Positions 37,675 to 47,163 of a DNA stretch of 64,000 nt are shown here, piece after piece (position 1 is the stretch's first letter; each line of letters starts with the position of its first letter). The translations under genes were made by a program, and so were the position numbers. The stretch comes from Burkholderia sp. PAMC 26561. GTDB taxonomy: Bacteria; Pseudomonadota; Gammaproteobacteria; Burkholderiales; Burkholderiaceae. A model generated the notes under the pieces. It made no database searches and was not told where the DNA came from. It was given only the letters and a program-made list of their open reading frames with translations. The DNA is taken from positions 744,001 to 808,000 of the forward strand of contig NZ_CP014307.1 of the NCBI RefSeq assembly GCF_001557535.2, written 5' to 3'.

Positions 37675-38595
37675 ATGAAAATCAAAGTGCTGGGTTCATC
37701 GGCGGGAGGCGGGTTTCCGCAATGGAACTGTAATTGCCGCAATTGCGCCGGCGTGCGTAGCGGTACGCTCGATGCAAAGCGGCGCACGCAGTCGTCGATC
37801 ATTGTGAGTTCAACCGGCGACGACTGGCTGCTCGTCAATGCATCGCCGGATCTGCTCGCACAGATCGCGGCCCATCCGGAGTTGCAGCCGGCGCGCCGCC
37901 CGCGCGACAGCGGCATTGCGGCGGTCATCACCATGGACGCGCAGATCGATCATGTCACCGGTCTCCTGATGCTGCGCGAACGCGATACCCCGTTGCCCCT
38001 CTATGTCACCGACGCCGTGCTGCAAGACCTGAGCACGGGCTTGCCGGTTGTATCGATACTCGCGCATTACTGCGGCGTCGAACGCCACGCGGTCCCGCTC
38101 GATGGCGGGTCGTTCAGCATTCCCGCATTACCCGGAATCCGCATTGAAGCATTGCCGTTGTCGAGCAAGGCGCCGCCCTATTCGCCGCATCGCGCGGCGC
38201 CCCAACGTGGTGACAACATCGGGCTGACGTTCATCAACGAGGCGACTGGCAAGCGCGCGTTCTACGCGCCCGGGCTCGGCGCGCTCGAACCCCACGTACT
38301 CGAAGCAATGAACGGCGCGGACCTGTTGCTGGTCGACGGCACCCTCTGGACGCCGGACGAAATGATCGAACTCGGCCTGTCGAAGAAGACCGCCGCCGAC
38401 ATGGGCCATCTTGCGCAAACGGGGCCGGGCGGCATGATCGAGGTGCTTGATTCGATCGAACGTACGGGCGTGCGCAAGGTCCTCATTCACATCAATAACA
38501 CGAATCCCATCCTGATCGAAGACGGTCCCGAACGGCAGCGGCTCGCCGAACACGGCATCGAAGTCGCCTTCGACGGAATGGCATTCGATCTCTGA
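37675..38595 (+). CDS. pqqB: PQQ biosynthesis protein PqqB
   Basis: Metallo-beta-lactamase-fold protein of 306 aa. It starts MKIKVLGSSAGGGFPQWNCN with the CNCRNC cysteine cluster typical of PqqB, and has DAQIDHVTGLLMLRE in place of the classical HxHxDH zinc motif. PqqB is reported to act as a hydroxylase on the diamino-acid intermediate. The ATG at 37675 follows AGGGG. It is the second gene of the pqqABCDE operon. Confidence 0.96.
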   Translation: MKIKVLGSSAGGGFPQWNCNCRNCAGVRSGTLDAKRRTQSSIIVSSTGDDWLLVNASPDLLAQIAAHPELQPARRPRDSGIAAVITMDAQIDHVTGLLMLRERDTPLPLYVTDAVLQDLSTGLPVVSILAHYCGVERHAVPLDGGSFSIPALPGIRIEALPLSSKAPPYSPHRAAPQRGDNIGLTFINEATGKRAFYAPGLGALEPHVLEAMNGADLLLVDGTLWTPDEMIELGLSKKTAADMGHLAQTGPGGMIEVLDSIERTGVRKVLIHINNTNPILIEDGPERQRLAEHGIEVAFDGMAFDL

Positions 38596-38625
38596 ACATG
38601 CATTAGCGCTTCGCAGGAGAAACAT

Positions 38626-39351
38626 GTGAACGGCCCGAATCACGCAGATACGCAAGACGCCGGCAAAACTGCCTGGACCCGCGAAGAATTCGAGGCGCAA
38701 CTTCGCGCGAAGGGCACGGCGTACCACATTCATCATCCGTTCAACGTGAAGATGAACGAAGGTGGTTGCTCGCGCGAACAGATTCGCGGCTGGGTGGCGA
38801 ACCGGTTTTATTACCAGATCAACATCCCGCTGAAGGACGCGGCGGTCATGTCGAACTGTCCCGATCGGGAAACGCGGCGGCGCTGGGTGCTGCGCATTCT
38901 CGATCACGACGGTTACGGGGATGACGAAGGCGGCATAGAAACATGGGCACGCCTGGGCGACGCAGTCGGCCTCACGCGCGACGAACTCTGGTCGCTGGAA
39001 CATGTGGCGCCCGGCGTGAAATTCGCCGTCGATGCCTACGTCAACTTCGCGCGCCGTGCGCCGTGGCAAGAAGCGGTGTGTTCATCGCTGACGGAAATTT
39101 TTGCGCCGCAGATCCACAAGGACCGGCTTGCGACATGGCCCACGTGTTATCCGTGGATCGAAGCCGACGGCCTTACGTATTTCCGCTCGCGCATCTCGCT
39201 TGCACAGCGCGACGTCGAGCACGGCCTGCAAGTCACGCTAGACTACTTCAGGACACGCGAGCAGCAGGAACGCGCGCTCGAAATCCTGCAATTCAAGCTC
39301 GACATCTTGTGGTCGATGCTCGACGCCATCGAAAAGGCCTTTCCGCAATGA
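38626..39351 (+). CDS. pqqC: Pyrroloquinoline-quinone synthase PqqC
   Basis: Cofactor-free oxidase that carries out ring closure and the final eight-electron oxidation to PQQ; 241 aa. The helical-bundle PqqC pattern is clear: [59 protein letters not shown]. It starts at GTG 38626 with AGGAGAAACAT before it; an overlapping ATG two bases earlier is out of frame. Its stop overlaps the pqqD start (ATGA). Confidence 0.96.
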   Translation: MNGPNHADTQDAGKTAWTREEFEAQLRAKGTAYHIHHPFNVKMNEGGCSREQIRGWVANRFYYQINIPLKDAAVMSNCPDRETRRRWVLRILDHDGYGDDEGGIETWARLGDAVGLTRDELWSLEHVAPGVKFAVDAYVNFARRAPWQEAVCSSLTEIFAPQIHKDRLATWPTCYPWIEADGLTYFRSRISLAQRDVEHGLQVTLDYFRTREQQERALEILQFKLDILWSMLDAIEKAFPQ

Positions 39352-39620
39352 CATCGCCAGCGCCAATGCTCAAGCTCAAGGGGATCTTCCGGCTGCAGTG
39401 GGAACCGGCGCAGGACGCGCACGTGCTGCTCTATCCTGAAGGCATGGTCAAGCTCAATCAGAGCGCCGGCGAGATCCTGAAGCGCTGCGACGGCACGCGC
39501 GATATCGACATGCTGATCGCCGACCTGGAGCAAGCGTTCAATACTCAGGATCTCGGCGGCGAAGTGAGATTGTTCATTGCCGAAGCCGAGCGTCGTGGAT
39601 GGCTGGAGGAAGCGACATGA
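39348..39620 (+). CDS. pqqD: PQQ peptide chaperone PqqD
   Basis: Winged-helix RiPP recognition element of 90 aa that binds PqqA and presents it to PqqE. The protein begins [20 protein letters not shown] and contains [21 protein letters not shown], the usual PqqD core. The ATG overlaps the pqqC stop and the TGA overlaps the pqqE ATG, so pqqC, pqqD and pqqE are translationally coupled. It is a separate gene here, not fused to pqqC or pqqE. Confidence 0.95.
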   Translation: MTSPAPMLKLKGIFRLQWEPAQDAHVLLYPEGMVKLNQSAGEILKRCDGTRDIDMLIADLEQAFNTQDLGGEVRLFIAEAERRGWLEEAT

Positions 39621-40741
39621 CCGCAAGCGTCATTGCCCCGCCGCTGTGGCTGCTCGCGGAACTGACCTATCGATGCCCGTTGCATTGCGCGTTCTGCTAC
39701 AACCCCGTCAACTACACGGACCACAGCACTGAACTCACGACCGACCAGTGGATCGGCGTGCTGCGTGAAGCGCGTGCGCTCGGCGCGGCACAACTCGGCT
39801 TCTCCGGGGGCGAACCGCTGTTGCGCGATGACCTCGAAGTGCTCGTGCGCGAAGGACGGCAACTGGGTTTCTATACGAACCTGATCACATCGGGTATCGG
39901 ATTGACGGACAAGCGTCTCGACGCATTGAAGGACGCCGGCCTCGATCACATCCAGTTATCGTTCCAGGATTCCACGCAGGAGCTCAACGACTTTCTCAGC
40001 AGCACGCGCACGTTCGACCTGAAGAACCGTGTTGCAAAGTCGATCAAGGCGCATGGTTTCCCGATGGTGCTGAATTGCGTGCTCCATCGATACAACCTGC
40101 CGCACGTGGACAAGATCATCGACATGGCGCTCGCAATGGGCGCGGAATATCTGGAGCTCGCGAACACTCAATACTATGGCTGGGCGCATGCGAATCGCGC
40201 GCAACTGATGCCTACAGCCGAGCAACTAAAAGAAGCCGAAGCGGTGGTCGAGCGGTATCGGGAGAAGATCGGACATCGCTGCAAGATCTACTTCGTCGTG
40301 CCCGACTACTTCGAGACGCGGCCGAAGAAATGCATGAACGGCTGGGGTTCGGTATTCCTCGGCGTGGCGCCCGATGGGGCCGCCTTGCCGTGTCACACCG
40401 CGCGTTCGCTTCCGGGCCTGACGTTCCCGAACGTCAAGGACACGTCCGTTCGCGAGATCTGGTACGAAAGCGATGCGTTCAACCGCTTTCGCGGCTTCGA
40501 CTGGATGAAGGAGCCATGCCGAAGCTGCGAAGAGAAAACGATCGATGCAGGCGGTTGCCGCTGCCAGGCCTATTTACTCACGGGCGACCCGGCCAACGCG
40601 GACCCGGTCTGCGATAAATCACCCGATCACGAAACGGTGATCAACGTGGTGCGCCAGGCTGCGGTACACCGCGAACCTGAAGAACATCCGATCATTTTCC
40701 GCAACGACAGCAACTCGCGCCGGCTGCGCTCGACCGTCTGA
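39617..40741 (+). CDS. pqqE: PqqA peptide cyclase PqqE (radical SAM)
   Basis: Radical SAM enzyme of 374 aa that forms the Glu-Tyr carbon-carbon bond in PqqA. The CxxxCxxC cluster motif is CPLHCAFC near the N-terminus, followed by GFSGGEPLLRDDLEVL. The C-terminal SPASM region has its auxiliary-cluster cysteines in CMNGWGS, CHTARSLPGL and CRSCEEKTIDAGGCRCQ. The ATG at 39617 overlaps the pqqD stop. No pqqF or pqqG protease gene follows; the operon ends against convergent mntP, 11 bp away. Confidence 0.96.
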   Translation: MTASVIAPPLWLLAELTYRCPLHCAFCYNPVNYTDHSTELTTDQWIGVLREARALGAAQLGFSGGEPLLRDDLEVLVREGRQLGFYTNLITSGIGLTDKRLDALKDAGLDHIQLSFQDSTQELNDFLSSTRTFDLKNRVAKSIKAHGFPMVLNCVLHRYNLPHVDKIIDMALAMGAEYLELANTQYYGWAHANRAQLMPTAEQLKEAEAVVERYREKIGHRCKIYFVVPDYFETRPKKCMNGWGSVFLGVAPDGAALPCHTARSLPGLTFPNVKDTSVREIWYESDAFNRFRGFDWMKEPCRSCEEKTIDAGGCRCQAYLLTGDPANADPVCDKSPDHETVINVVRQAAVHREPEEHPIIFRNDSNSRRLRSTV

Positions 40742-40752
40742 GAATAGACCGG

Positions 40753-41322
40753 TCAGCTCACATATCCGAGGTGCTCGGCCAGAATCACCGAGCCGATGGC
40801 GACCAGGATCAAGCCGCCCGCCACTTCCGCGCGCTGCCCGACCGCGCGGCCCAAAAAGCGGCCCACCATCACGCCGATGGTCACCATGATCAGCGTCGCA
40901 AGTCCGATGGTCGCAGCCGTAGAGAAAATATTCACATCGATAAAAGCGAGTCCCGCGCCCACCGCCATGGCATCGATGCTCGTTGCCAAGCCCGTCGCGG
41001 CGAGCAGCCAGAAACCGTGGCGCACGGGTTTTTCGGCCTCGGGCGTGGGCGTGCTGAAGCCAGAGCGAATCATGCGCAACCCGAGCACGAGCAAGAGCCC
41101 GAAGGCAATCCAGTGATCCCACGACATGACGTACGGGGCCGCGGCCTTGCCGAGCGCCCAGCCGACGAGCGGCGTGATCGCCTCGATGACGCCAAAGATC
41201 AGGCCGGTTCGCAGCGCCTCGCGCATACGCGGACGGCGCAACGTCGCGCCTTTGCCGACAGCGGCGGCGAAGGCGTCCGTCGACATGGCGAAGGCGAGCA
41301 GGATGGTGGAAGCGATATTCAT
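40753..41322 (-). CDS. mntP: Manganese efflux pump MntP
   Basis: Inner-membrane Mn2+ exporter of 189 aa with six predicted helices. Both halves carry the family aspartate motif ([16 protein letters not shown] near residue 15 and [19 protein letters not shown] near 115), as expected for the internally duplicated MntP fold. It is monocistronic, read leftward behind a manganese riboswitch, so expression should rise when Mn2+ is high. No strong ribosome site precedes the ATG, consistent with control in the leader. Confidence 0.95.
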   Translation of the reverse strand: MNIASTILLAFAMSTDAFAAAVGKGATLRRPRMREALRTGLIFGVIEAITPLVGWALGKAAAPYVMSWDHWIAFGLLLVLGLRMIRSGFSTPTPEAEKPVRHGFWLLAATGLATSIDAMAVGAGLAFIDVNIFSTAATIGLATLIMVTIGVMVGRFLGRAVGQRAEVAGGLILVAIGSVILAEHLGYVS

Positions 41323-41402
41323 GGGGACAATGATCGTGTTCGGGTCGGGACAGGAACATACGATGTCTCGCCGAGCCCGACCGGTCGCGGCGTTACATCG
41401 AT

Positions 41403-41510
41403 GGTCTTGCCAACCAGAATACAGATCGGTTGCTCATGCCACGGTTCGATCGAACCAAGCGTGTTGACATGAGCGCTTCCAATGGCTGGAAGCCGGCTAC
41501 TCCCCAAGGA
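41403..41510 (-). ncRNA. yybP-ykoY manganese riboswitch upstream of mntP
   Basis: On the minus strand the two conserved loop sequences of the yybP-ykoY aptamer are present: GGGGAGTAGC (41505-41496) and GGCAAGACC (41411-41403), with GTCAACACGC and ATGAGCAACC between them as in Proteobacterial mntP leaders. About 80 bases separate the aptamer from the mntP ATG at 41322. A perfect 7-bp stem (GGTCGGG with CCCGACC, 41376-41382 and 41343-41349) lies there and may be the expression platform. Identification is by motif; no covariance search was run. Confidence 0.85.
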
Positions 41511-41522
41511 CGGACAAAGGCT

Positions 41523-41845
41523 ATCACGTTCGAAATGAATTTGTAATCTTCTCCAGGTTTTTTTAGTGTCCGTACATCAGGCACAGCCGATGCGCCTCCG
41601 CTCTGGTTGACCACCACCACGCGTTTTCCGCGAAGTCCTGGCCCGTACGAGATGGCCAGCCCAGATCCGCGCCTTCGATCCGATACAGCCGCGATGCCAA
41701 TCACGATATCCATGCTGACGACTGAAAGCCCTCCCGGCGCAAAACCGTCTGCACGCCGGACGAGGCGCGCGCCATGAGATCCGGCCTGCCACCTGGAACA
41801 GCTTCGCGAAAGCGCCGCGGCCGGTATCGATGGACAGCGCTCAGC
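41523..41845. other. Intergenic region between mntP leader and diguanylate cyclase gene
   Basis: About 320 bp with no convincing gene. Short leftward ORFs overlap the riboswitch and are not plausible. It must contain the promoter of the mntP leader and, at its right end, that of the cyclase gene; an A/T-rich run (AAAAAAACC on the minus strand near 41560) is the only noticeable sequence. Confidence 0.45.
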
Positions 41846-43339
41846 ATGGCAAATTCCCTGTCACGCTATCCGCTCCTTGCCGGGATTGCCGGAACTGCCG
41901 TTGCGGTCGTCATGGCAGGCTTGTCGATCGCCACGTTGTACCAGGGCCGCGAAGAAGCACTGAGCCACGCCCGGGAGACGTCGGCCAATCTGGTGTCGAT
42001 CATTGGCGGCGATATTGCCCGCAACGTCGAAATCTACGATCTGTCGCTTCGCGCCGTGGTCGATGGCGCGCAGGACGCGAGCATCATGGTGCTTCCGCTC
42101 AATCTGCGCCGCCGGATTCTATTCGACCGCGCGACCACGGCGGCATACATAGGCGGCAGCTACGTAATCGATGCCCGCGGCCGCGTCATCATAAAAGAAA
42201 ACCCCACGGCCACGCCGCCCGAAACCTTCGCCGAGCGCGAATATTTCCTTGCCCATCGAAACAACCCATCGGTCGGCCTGTTTTTCTCGCATCCCTACTT
42301 GACCCATGCAAACGGCGCGGCGATCGGCATGAGCCGGCGTATCAATGCGCCGGACGGATCGTTTGCCGGCATCGCGTTGCTGACCGTGAACCTCCAGTAT
42401 TTCCGTTCGCTCCTGGACAAGATCGAAGTCGGCCCGAAGGGATCGATTTTTATCGTTCAGGACGATGGCGCGTTGATCGTACGAAAGCCCTTCCTCGGCG
42501 AGGATATCGATCGCAACGTCGCCGGCTCAGCCACGTTCGCCCGCATGAGGCATTCGAGCTCGGGGTCATACGTGGCGAAATCGCCTGTTGATGGGGTCGA
42601 GCGCATCTTCACGTTCGCGCACGTGCCGGGCACGCCGTTTATCGTGGGCGTGGCGCCCGCGCAGGAAGATGTGCTCGAAACGTGGCGCGCGCGCAGCACC
42701 GTGGTCGGCGTGCTGACGCTGCTGTTCGGGCTGAGTTTTATCGCGCTGTCGTGGCTTTTGACGCTGTCGTTACGGGAACGGGCGCGCGCGCAGGAAGAGC
42801 TCGTGCGGCTCGCGGGCACCGACGCGCTGACCGGCCTGCCCAACCGGCGCGCCTTCGACGAGCGCATGGACGAGGAATGGCGGCGCGCACGACGCAGCAA
42901 CACGGCGGTATCGGTGTTGTTCATCGACGTGGATTACTTCAAGGCCTACAACGACAACTACGGCCACGCTCTCGGCGACGACGCGCTGGCGGCGGTCGCG
43001 GAATGCATCGCGCTGTCGGTGCGTCGGCCCGGCGACATTCCCGCGCGGTACGGCGGCGAAGAGTTCGTCGTCCTTCTCCCCGATACCCAGATCGACGGCG
43101 CGCTTCATCTGGCCGAGACGATCCGTGCGCGCATCAGGACGCGTTCGATCGCGCATCGGGGGAGCCTGATCGGGCGGCTGACGGTGAGCATCGGCTGCGC
43201 CACGGCCGCGCCGCCGGGGCTCGGCGGCGCTTACGGCCTGCTGAGCGACGCGGATCAACAGCTCTACGAAGCCAAGGCCGCGGGCCGCGATTGCGTCCGC
43301 CCGATGACGCTCGCGAGCGTCGAAATCGCGCAGTCGTGA
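41846..43339 (+). CDS. Membrane diguanylate cyclase with periplasmic Cache-type sensor
   Basis: Makes cyclic di-GMP; 497 aa. Membrane helices at about 9-31 and 290-312 enclose a periplasmic double-Cache-like sensor (YIGGSYVIDARGRVI, EREYFLAHRNNPSVGLFFS, GMSRRINAPDGSFAG). The GGDEF domain begins AGTDALTGLPNRRAFDER and carries the catalytic motif YGGEEF. The inhibitory I-site RPGD sits exactly five residues before GGEEF, so product feedback is likely. I prefer the ATG at 41846 over the open frame 24 codons upstream, because it places the first helix at the N-terminus. No phosphodiesterase is adjacent. Confidence 0.92.
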   Translation: MANSLSRYPLLAGIAGTAVAVVMAGLSIATLYQGREEALSHARETSANLVSIIGGDIARNVEIYDLSLRAVVDGAQDASIMVLPLNLRRRILFDRATTAAYIGGSYVIDARGRVIIKENPTATPPETFAEREYFLAHRNNPSVGLFFSHPYLTHANGAAIGMSRRINAPDGSFAGIALLTVNLQYFRSLLDKIEVGPKGSIFIVQDDGALIVRKPFLGEDIDRNVAGSATFARMRHSSSGSYVAKSPVDGVERIFTFAHVPGTPFIVGVAPAQEDVLETWRARSTVVGVLTLLFGLSFIALSWLLTLSLRERARAQEELVRLAGTDALTGLPNRRAFDERMDEEWRRARRSNTAVSVLFIDVDYFKAYNDNYGHALGDDALAAVAECIALSVRRPGDIPARYGGEEFVVLLPDTQIDGALHLAETIRARIRTRSIAHRGSLIGRLTVSIGCATAAPPGLGGAYGLLSDADQQLYEAKAAGRDCVRPMTLASVEIAQS

Positions 43340-43408
43340 AGCACGACGCGCGCCGCGCTCGTTCGGCCAATCCTCTGCGTAATTCGCCATTTCGACCAAG
43401 CGCATGAT

Positions 43409-43436
43409 TTGCAAGGTTTTTTTCCATCGGTATAAT
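43409..43436 (+). promoter_or_regulatory. Sigma-70 promoter of the lytic transglycosylase gene
   Basis: TTGCAA (43409-43414) and TATAAT (43431-43436) are separated by 16 bp, a near-consensus housekeeping promoter. The start of transcription would be near 43443, giving a leader of about 22 bases before the ATG at 43465. Confidence 0.75.
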
Positions 43437-43464
43437 GCGACCTTCTCTCCGATGGCGCCCCTCC

Positions 43465-44052
43465 ATGAGCCGACTACTCTTCCTGCTGACGCTGACCTTC
43501 AGTTTGTCGCTCGGCGCGATGCACGACGCCACGGCTCAGGAACGCCCCTTGGAGACGACCGCAGCGGTCATGGATCAGAAACTCGCCGCAAGCGAAGCCG
43601 ATGCCGACGCCCAGGCAAAGCACCAGGTTTCCCGTCTCATCTCGCAGAAATTCGGTGTTGCGCGTGCAAAGGCCGAGCAGATTTCGGCGGCGGTGATGTC
43701 GGCGGCATCGAAATATTCACTTCCCCCCACGCTTTTACTCGCGATCATCTCGATCGAATCCCGCTTCAAGGAAAACGCGCGCGGCGCGAATGGCGCAACC
43801 GGATTGATGCAGGTCGTGCCGTCTGCGCACAAGAAACTGGTGCGCAATATCGACCTGACGGAAGCCGATGCCAACATTGAAGCCGGGTCCGCAATTCTGC
43901 ATGGTTACGTGCAGTCGGCACGCGGTGACGTGGATGCCGCGCTGAAAAGCTACGGCGGATCGAAAGCGTACGCCGAAAAAGTTGGTCTTCAGGTCAAAAA
44001 GATCTCGTCCCAGTTCGATGCCGAGCCCGCTGGCGCTCAGGCGGGATATTGA
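43465..44052 (+). CDS. Exported lytic transglycosylase (SLT family)
   Basis: Periplasmic peptidoglycan lyase of 195 aa, single domain. A signal peptide (MSRLLFLLTLTFSLSLGA) precedes a short helical linker. The SLT/goose-lysozyme-like domain then shows ISIESRFKENARGANGATGLMQVVP: the catalytic Glu in IES and the GxxGLMQ motif. It ends with KSYGGSKAYAEKV, the usual final element. A strong promoter lies just upstream. It may act in cell-wall turnover or make room for envelope machines; no secretion system is nearby. Confidence 0.88.
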   Translation: MSRLLFLLTLTFSLSLGAMHDATAQERPLETTAAVMDQKLAASEADADAQAKHQVSRLISQKFGVARAKAEQISAAVMSAASKYSLPPTLLLAIISIESRFKENARGANGATGLMQVVPSAHKKLVRNIDLTEADANIEAGSAILHGYVQSARGDVDAALKSYGGSKAYAEKVGLQVKKISSQFDAEPAGAQAGY

Positions 44053-44251
44053 TCGCACCAAATAAGCAGACGTAACACTTCATCGTTGGCAACTCCGGTC
44101 CGCCCTTTCGGACCGTTTCTTGCTGAGGCTCTCTCCTGATTCCGCTTTTTATCGAAGACTGAACGCCGCAACAGCGGCGCAGTGCCTTACGCCTTCGATT
44201 CCCCGATGCGTCAACGGTCGGCATACCGATCGCCTCATCTCAGAGGAAGAC

Positions 44252-44707
44252 GTGACCAGACGCCCGTTCGAAGCAAACCATGAGCACTTCGCCCTTTGGA
44301 ACCCTAAACGTGCGCCCCTTTTCATGGACGTGCGGCGCATCGTTATTGCCCATCGAGATCCAATGATTGGCGAGTCATTCGTGCTGCTGCTGGGCCTGAA
44401 GGGCATGGCCGCCCAACACGTGACGACTCTTGAGGCACTGGCCGGGCTGATCGATACATGGCGTCCGCAGGCGCTGATGATCGATACACGGCTGACCCTG
44501 GCTGGTAACACCGGCTTCGTTCGCACCCTCAGTCTCGACTCCGCGCACATTGGAACGTTATTGCTCGCCATGAGCAATTTCCTGCCGGAAGACGTGGTGA
44601 AGGACTTGCAGGCGGCCGGCTACGACGGCCATTGCCGGCGCCCGTGCGCAATGTGGCAAGTCTCGGAATTGCTCAGCGAATTCTTTTCATCGGCGGCCCC
44701 GCGCTGA
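44252..44707 (+). CDS. Atypical response-regulator receiver-like protein
   Basis: A protein of about 151 aa. From the MDVRRIVIAHRDPMIGESF segment on it follows the receiver fold, with a candidate phospho-acceptor Asp in QALMIDTRL and the threonine/serine strand LLLAMSNFLP. The lysine normally found in the last conserved position is replaced: the region reads HCRRPCAMWQV. There is no output domain. I chose GTG at 44252 because GAGGAAGAC precedes it; an ATG at 44324 has no ribosome site. It converges with the hybrid kinase at 44717 and could be a partner of it, which is inference. Confidence 0.6.
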   Translation: MTRRPFEANHEHFALWNPKRAPLFMDVRRIVIAHRDPMIGESFVLLLGLKGMAAQHVTTLEALAGLIDTWRPQALMIDTRLTLAGNTGFVRTLSLDSAHIGTLLLAMSNFLPEDVVKDLQAAGYDGHCRRPCAMWQVSELLSEFFSSAAPR

Positions 44708-44716
44708 GTTGCGGTA

Positions 44717-46882
44717 TCAACCCTGCACGAGTTCACGCAATTCGTCGATATTGAACGGCTTCGCCAGAATGGTCACGCCCGTGTGCCGCGCGCGCTCGAA
44801 TTCATCGGCATAACCGGTCATCAGCACGATCCGCTGCGCGGGCCACGTGCCGCGCACTTTCTCCGCCAGGTCGATGCCGTTGAGCCGCCCGGGCATCTGT
44901 ATATCCGATAACACCAGGTCGAAGCGTCCACCTTCGTTGAGGACGTCGAAGGCTTTGTCGGCGGTGAGTTCGTGGCGCACCTCGCAGCCGAACGTGGCGA
45001 GCACCGCCGCGACGCCTGCGGCGACTTCCTCGTTGTCCTCGACCAGCAGGACCGAACCCGGGCCTTGCGTTGTCTCGGGCTTCGGCAGCGCCGGGCCGCC
45101 AGCGTCCGTGTCAGGATCATCCGGCGGCACTTGCGGCGCAATGTGCCAGCGCGGCAAATAGAGCCGCACGGTCGTCCCGCGTCCGGGAACGCTGTCGAGC
45201 CGCGCCGTGCCGCCCGCCTGCTCGCACGCCGCCAGCACTTGAGCGAGCCCGAGGCCCGTCCCCGCACCGCTCAGCTTGGTCGTGAAAAGCGGTTCGAACG
45301 CGCGGCGGGCGGTGACATCGTTCATGCCCTCGCCGGTGTCGGTAAAGGCCAGCAGCGCATATTCGCCATCGGCCAAGACGTTATCGGCCGTGACCCGCAC
45401 GTTCTGGCAGCGGATTGCGAAACGGCCGCCGTGCGGCATGGCATCGCGTGCGTTGACCGCAATATTGATGATCGCGAATTCGAGCTCCGTGGCGTCGGCG
45501 CGCACGCCCCACATGTCGGGCGAAACCTGCACCTTGACCTGAATCTTCTCGCCGACCGCCGTTTCGATCAGCCCGGCCGCAGCGGGCAGCCACGTGGTGA
45601 GATCGATGGCTTCCTGCTTGAGCGGCTGCTTGCGGGCAACGCTGAGCAAACGCCGGGCGAGCGCTTCGGCGCCCGCGGTCGCGCGTTCCACCGCCAGCAC
45701 TTCCCGTTCAAGCCCGTTGAAGTTCTTGCGCCGCGCCAACTCCATATTCGCCGATACCACCATCAGCAGGTTATTGAAGTCGTGCGCCACGTTCGCGACC
45801 AGATTACCGAGCGCGCCCATGCGCCGCAGTTGCCGGCTCGACGCTTCCGCCGAAAGCCGCATGGCCACTTCCGCCTGCCAACGTTCCCATGCGGATTGCT
45901 GCGAGCGCAACTGGCGCAGCGAGAACAACACGAGCAACCAGACCGCGATGCACGGCACGGCCGTGATCACCGCGATCAGCGCGTAATGCCGGCGCCAGTT
46001 CGCAAAGATGACGGACGTCGGAAAACCGCTTGCCACGTATAGCGGATAGTCGCCTACTCGCCGGAAAGCCAGGATCCGTTCGACACCGTCCACGCTCGAA
46101 TTCACCCGCACGCGCCCGAACAATTCATTGCTGCGCATGGCCGACGTGAACGCTGAGTTTCGAGCGTGGGACACGTTGGAAGGACCCGGCGGTTCGCGCA
46201 CGAGAATGCCGCCGTCGCGCCGGTAAAGGCCCACGGTCACGCCCGGATCGCCGTTCGATAAATCGTTGTAGAAGCTTGAGAAATATTCGCGCTTCAGCGC
46301 AATCGATACCAATCCGAGGAAATGTCCGTCGCTCGCGCTGCGCCCGACGCTCGTCGTGAATACATCGCTCTGGGCGATCTTGCCCACGAGCGGAAGCGAA
46401 AAATACGGTTCAGGACGAATGGCGCGGCCATTAACGAAGTCATCGCGTGTACCAATGGAAATTGACGGTACCGGATAAAAGCGGTTGCTCGCCAGCATGT
46501 CGCCCGTAGCGCCGAAAACGGTGATTCCGGCGACGTGCGCGAAAGATTCGCCTATCTCGCTCAGGCGTTCGTGAATCGGCTTCTGGTTTGCATGGATGCG
46601 GGCGTCGTCACTGTTGCCGAGCATCTCCACGACGCGCATCGACATCTGGCGGTTCAGGTCGAGCACCTTGCTCGCATGTTCGTCGGCGACGCGTGCGATG
46701 CGGTCGGCGATATCGTCGGCATCTTCCATGCGGCGCTGGTAATCGTAATAACCGTAGCCGAGCAGAAACGCGACCGGAAACAGAATCGATGCCGCCAGCA
46801 CCATCAGCAAGATTCGCCGCGTTCCGGCGAAATTGCGCAAGGGCAAGGGCAAGTCGAGTGCCGAGGAATCCGACGAATGCAA
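44717..46882 (-). CDS. Hybrid sensor histidine kinase with periplasmic Cache-type sensor and receiver
   Basis: Membrane hybrid kinase of 721 aa. Helices at about 22-44 and 300-321 enclose a double-Cache-like sensor domain. The kinase core has the H-box VAHDFNNLL (His367), the N-box NIAVNARDAM, DTGEGM and GTGLGL. A receiver follows (about 608-720) with phospho-acceptor Asp660 in VLSDIQMPG. Kinases with VAHDFNNLL and a C-terminal receiver usually phosphorylate their own receiver; the output is unknown. The start is a TTG at 46882, ten bases after GGAG; no better start lies before the first helix. Confidence 0.88.
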   Translation of the reverse strand: MHSSDSSALDLPLPLRNFAGTRRILLMVLAASILFPVAFLLGYGYYDYQRRMEDADDIADRIARVADEHASKVLDLNRQMSMRVVEMLGNSDDARIHANQKPIHERLSEIGESFAHVAGITVFGATGDMLASNRFYPVPSISIGTRDDFVNGRAIRPEPYFSLPLVGKIAQSDVFTTSVGRSASDGHFLGLVSIALKREYFSSFYNDLSNGDPGVTVGLYRRDGGILVREPPGPSNVSHARNSAFTSAMRSNELFGRVRVNSSVDGVERILAFRRVGDYPLYVASGFPTSVIFANWRRHYALIAVITAVPCIAVWLLVLFSLRQLRSQQSAWERWQAEVAMRLSAEASSRQLRRMGALGNLVANVAHDFNNLLMVVSANMELARRKNFNGLEREVLAVERATAGAEALARRLLSVARKQPLKQEAIDLTTWLPAAAGLIETAVGEKIQVKVQVSPDMWGVRADATELEFAIINIAVNARDAMPHGGRFAIRCQNVRVTADNVLADGEYALLAFTDTGEGMNDVTARRAFEPLFTTKLSGAGTGLGLAQVLAACEQAGGTARLDSVPGRGTTVRLYLPRWHIAPQVPPDDPDTDAGGPALPKPETTQGPGSVLLVEDNEEVAAGVAAVLATFGCEVRHELTADKAFDVLNEGGRFDLVLSDIQMPGRLNGIDLAEKVRGTWPAQRIVLMTGYADEFERARHTGVTILAKPFNIDELRELVQG

Positions 46883-47103
46883 GGCGCGAAGTCTCCAAAT
46901 CGGGTAACCCGGTCGTCCGGCGAGCAGGTCGCATGAGCGTATGACCCGGCATCGGGTTACGTCAATAGCGTCCTGAAGCCGGGCGACGGAAAAGCTGGAT
47001 AACCAGCCGATCGCGCGCGGGGCAAGGCTCTTGCGTGCTTTGTATTATGTGCCGGAAATAACAGGGGCGTGCGTAGGCAAACACGTTCAGCGATACGGCG
47101 GGC

Positions 47104-47140
47104 AAAAAAAGAGCCGGCTACATCGATCGATGCAACCGGC
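47104..47140 (-). terminator. Rho-independent terminator of the Gly-rich protein gene
   Basis: On the minus strand a 13-bp stem with two G-U pairs (positions 47140-47128 with 47125-47113) is followed by TC and seven T residues at 47110-47104. It begins 23 bp after the stop codon. Confidence 0.85.
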
Positions 47141-47163
47141 CACCTTCATGCCTGAGCACCTGC

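Noticed and set aside
41393..41713. A 106-codon leftward frame upstream of mntP
   Set aside because: It overlaps the manganese riboswitch, has no family match and no ribosome site.
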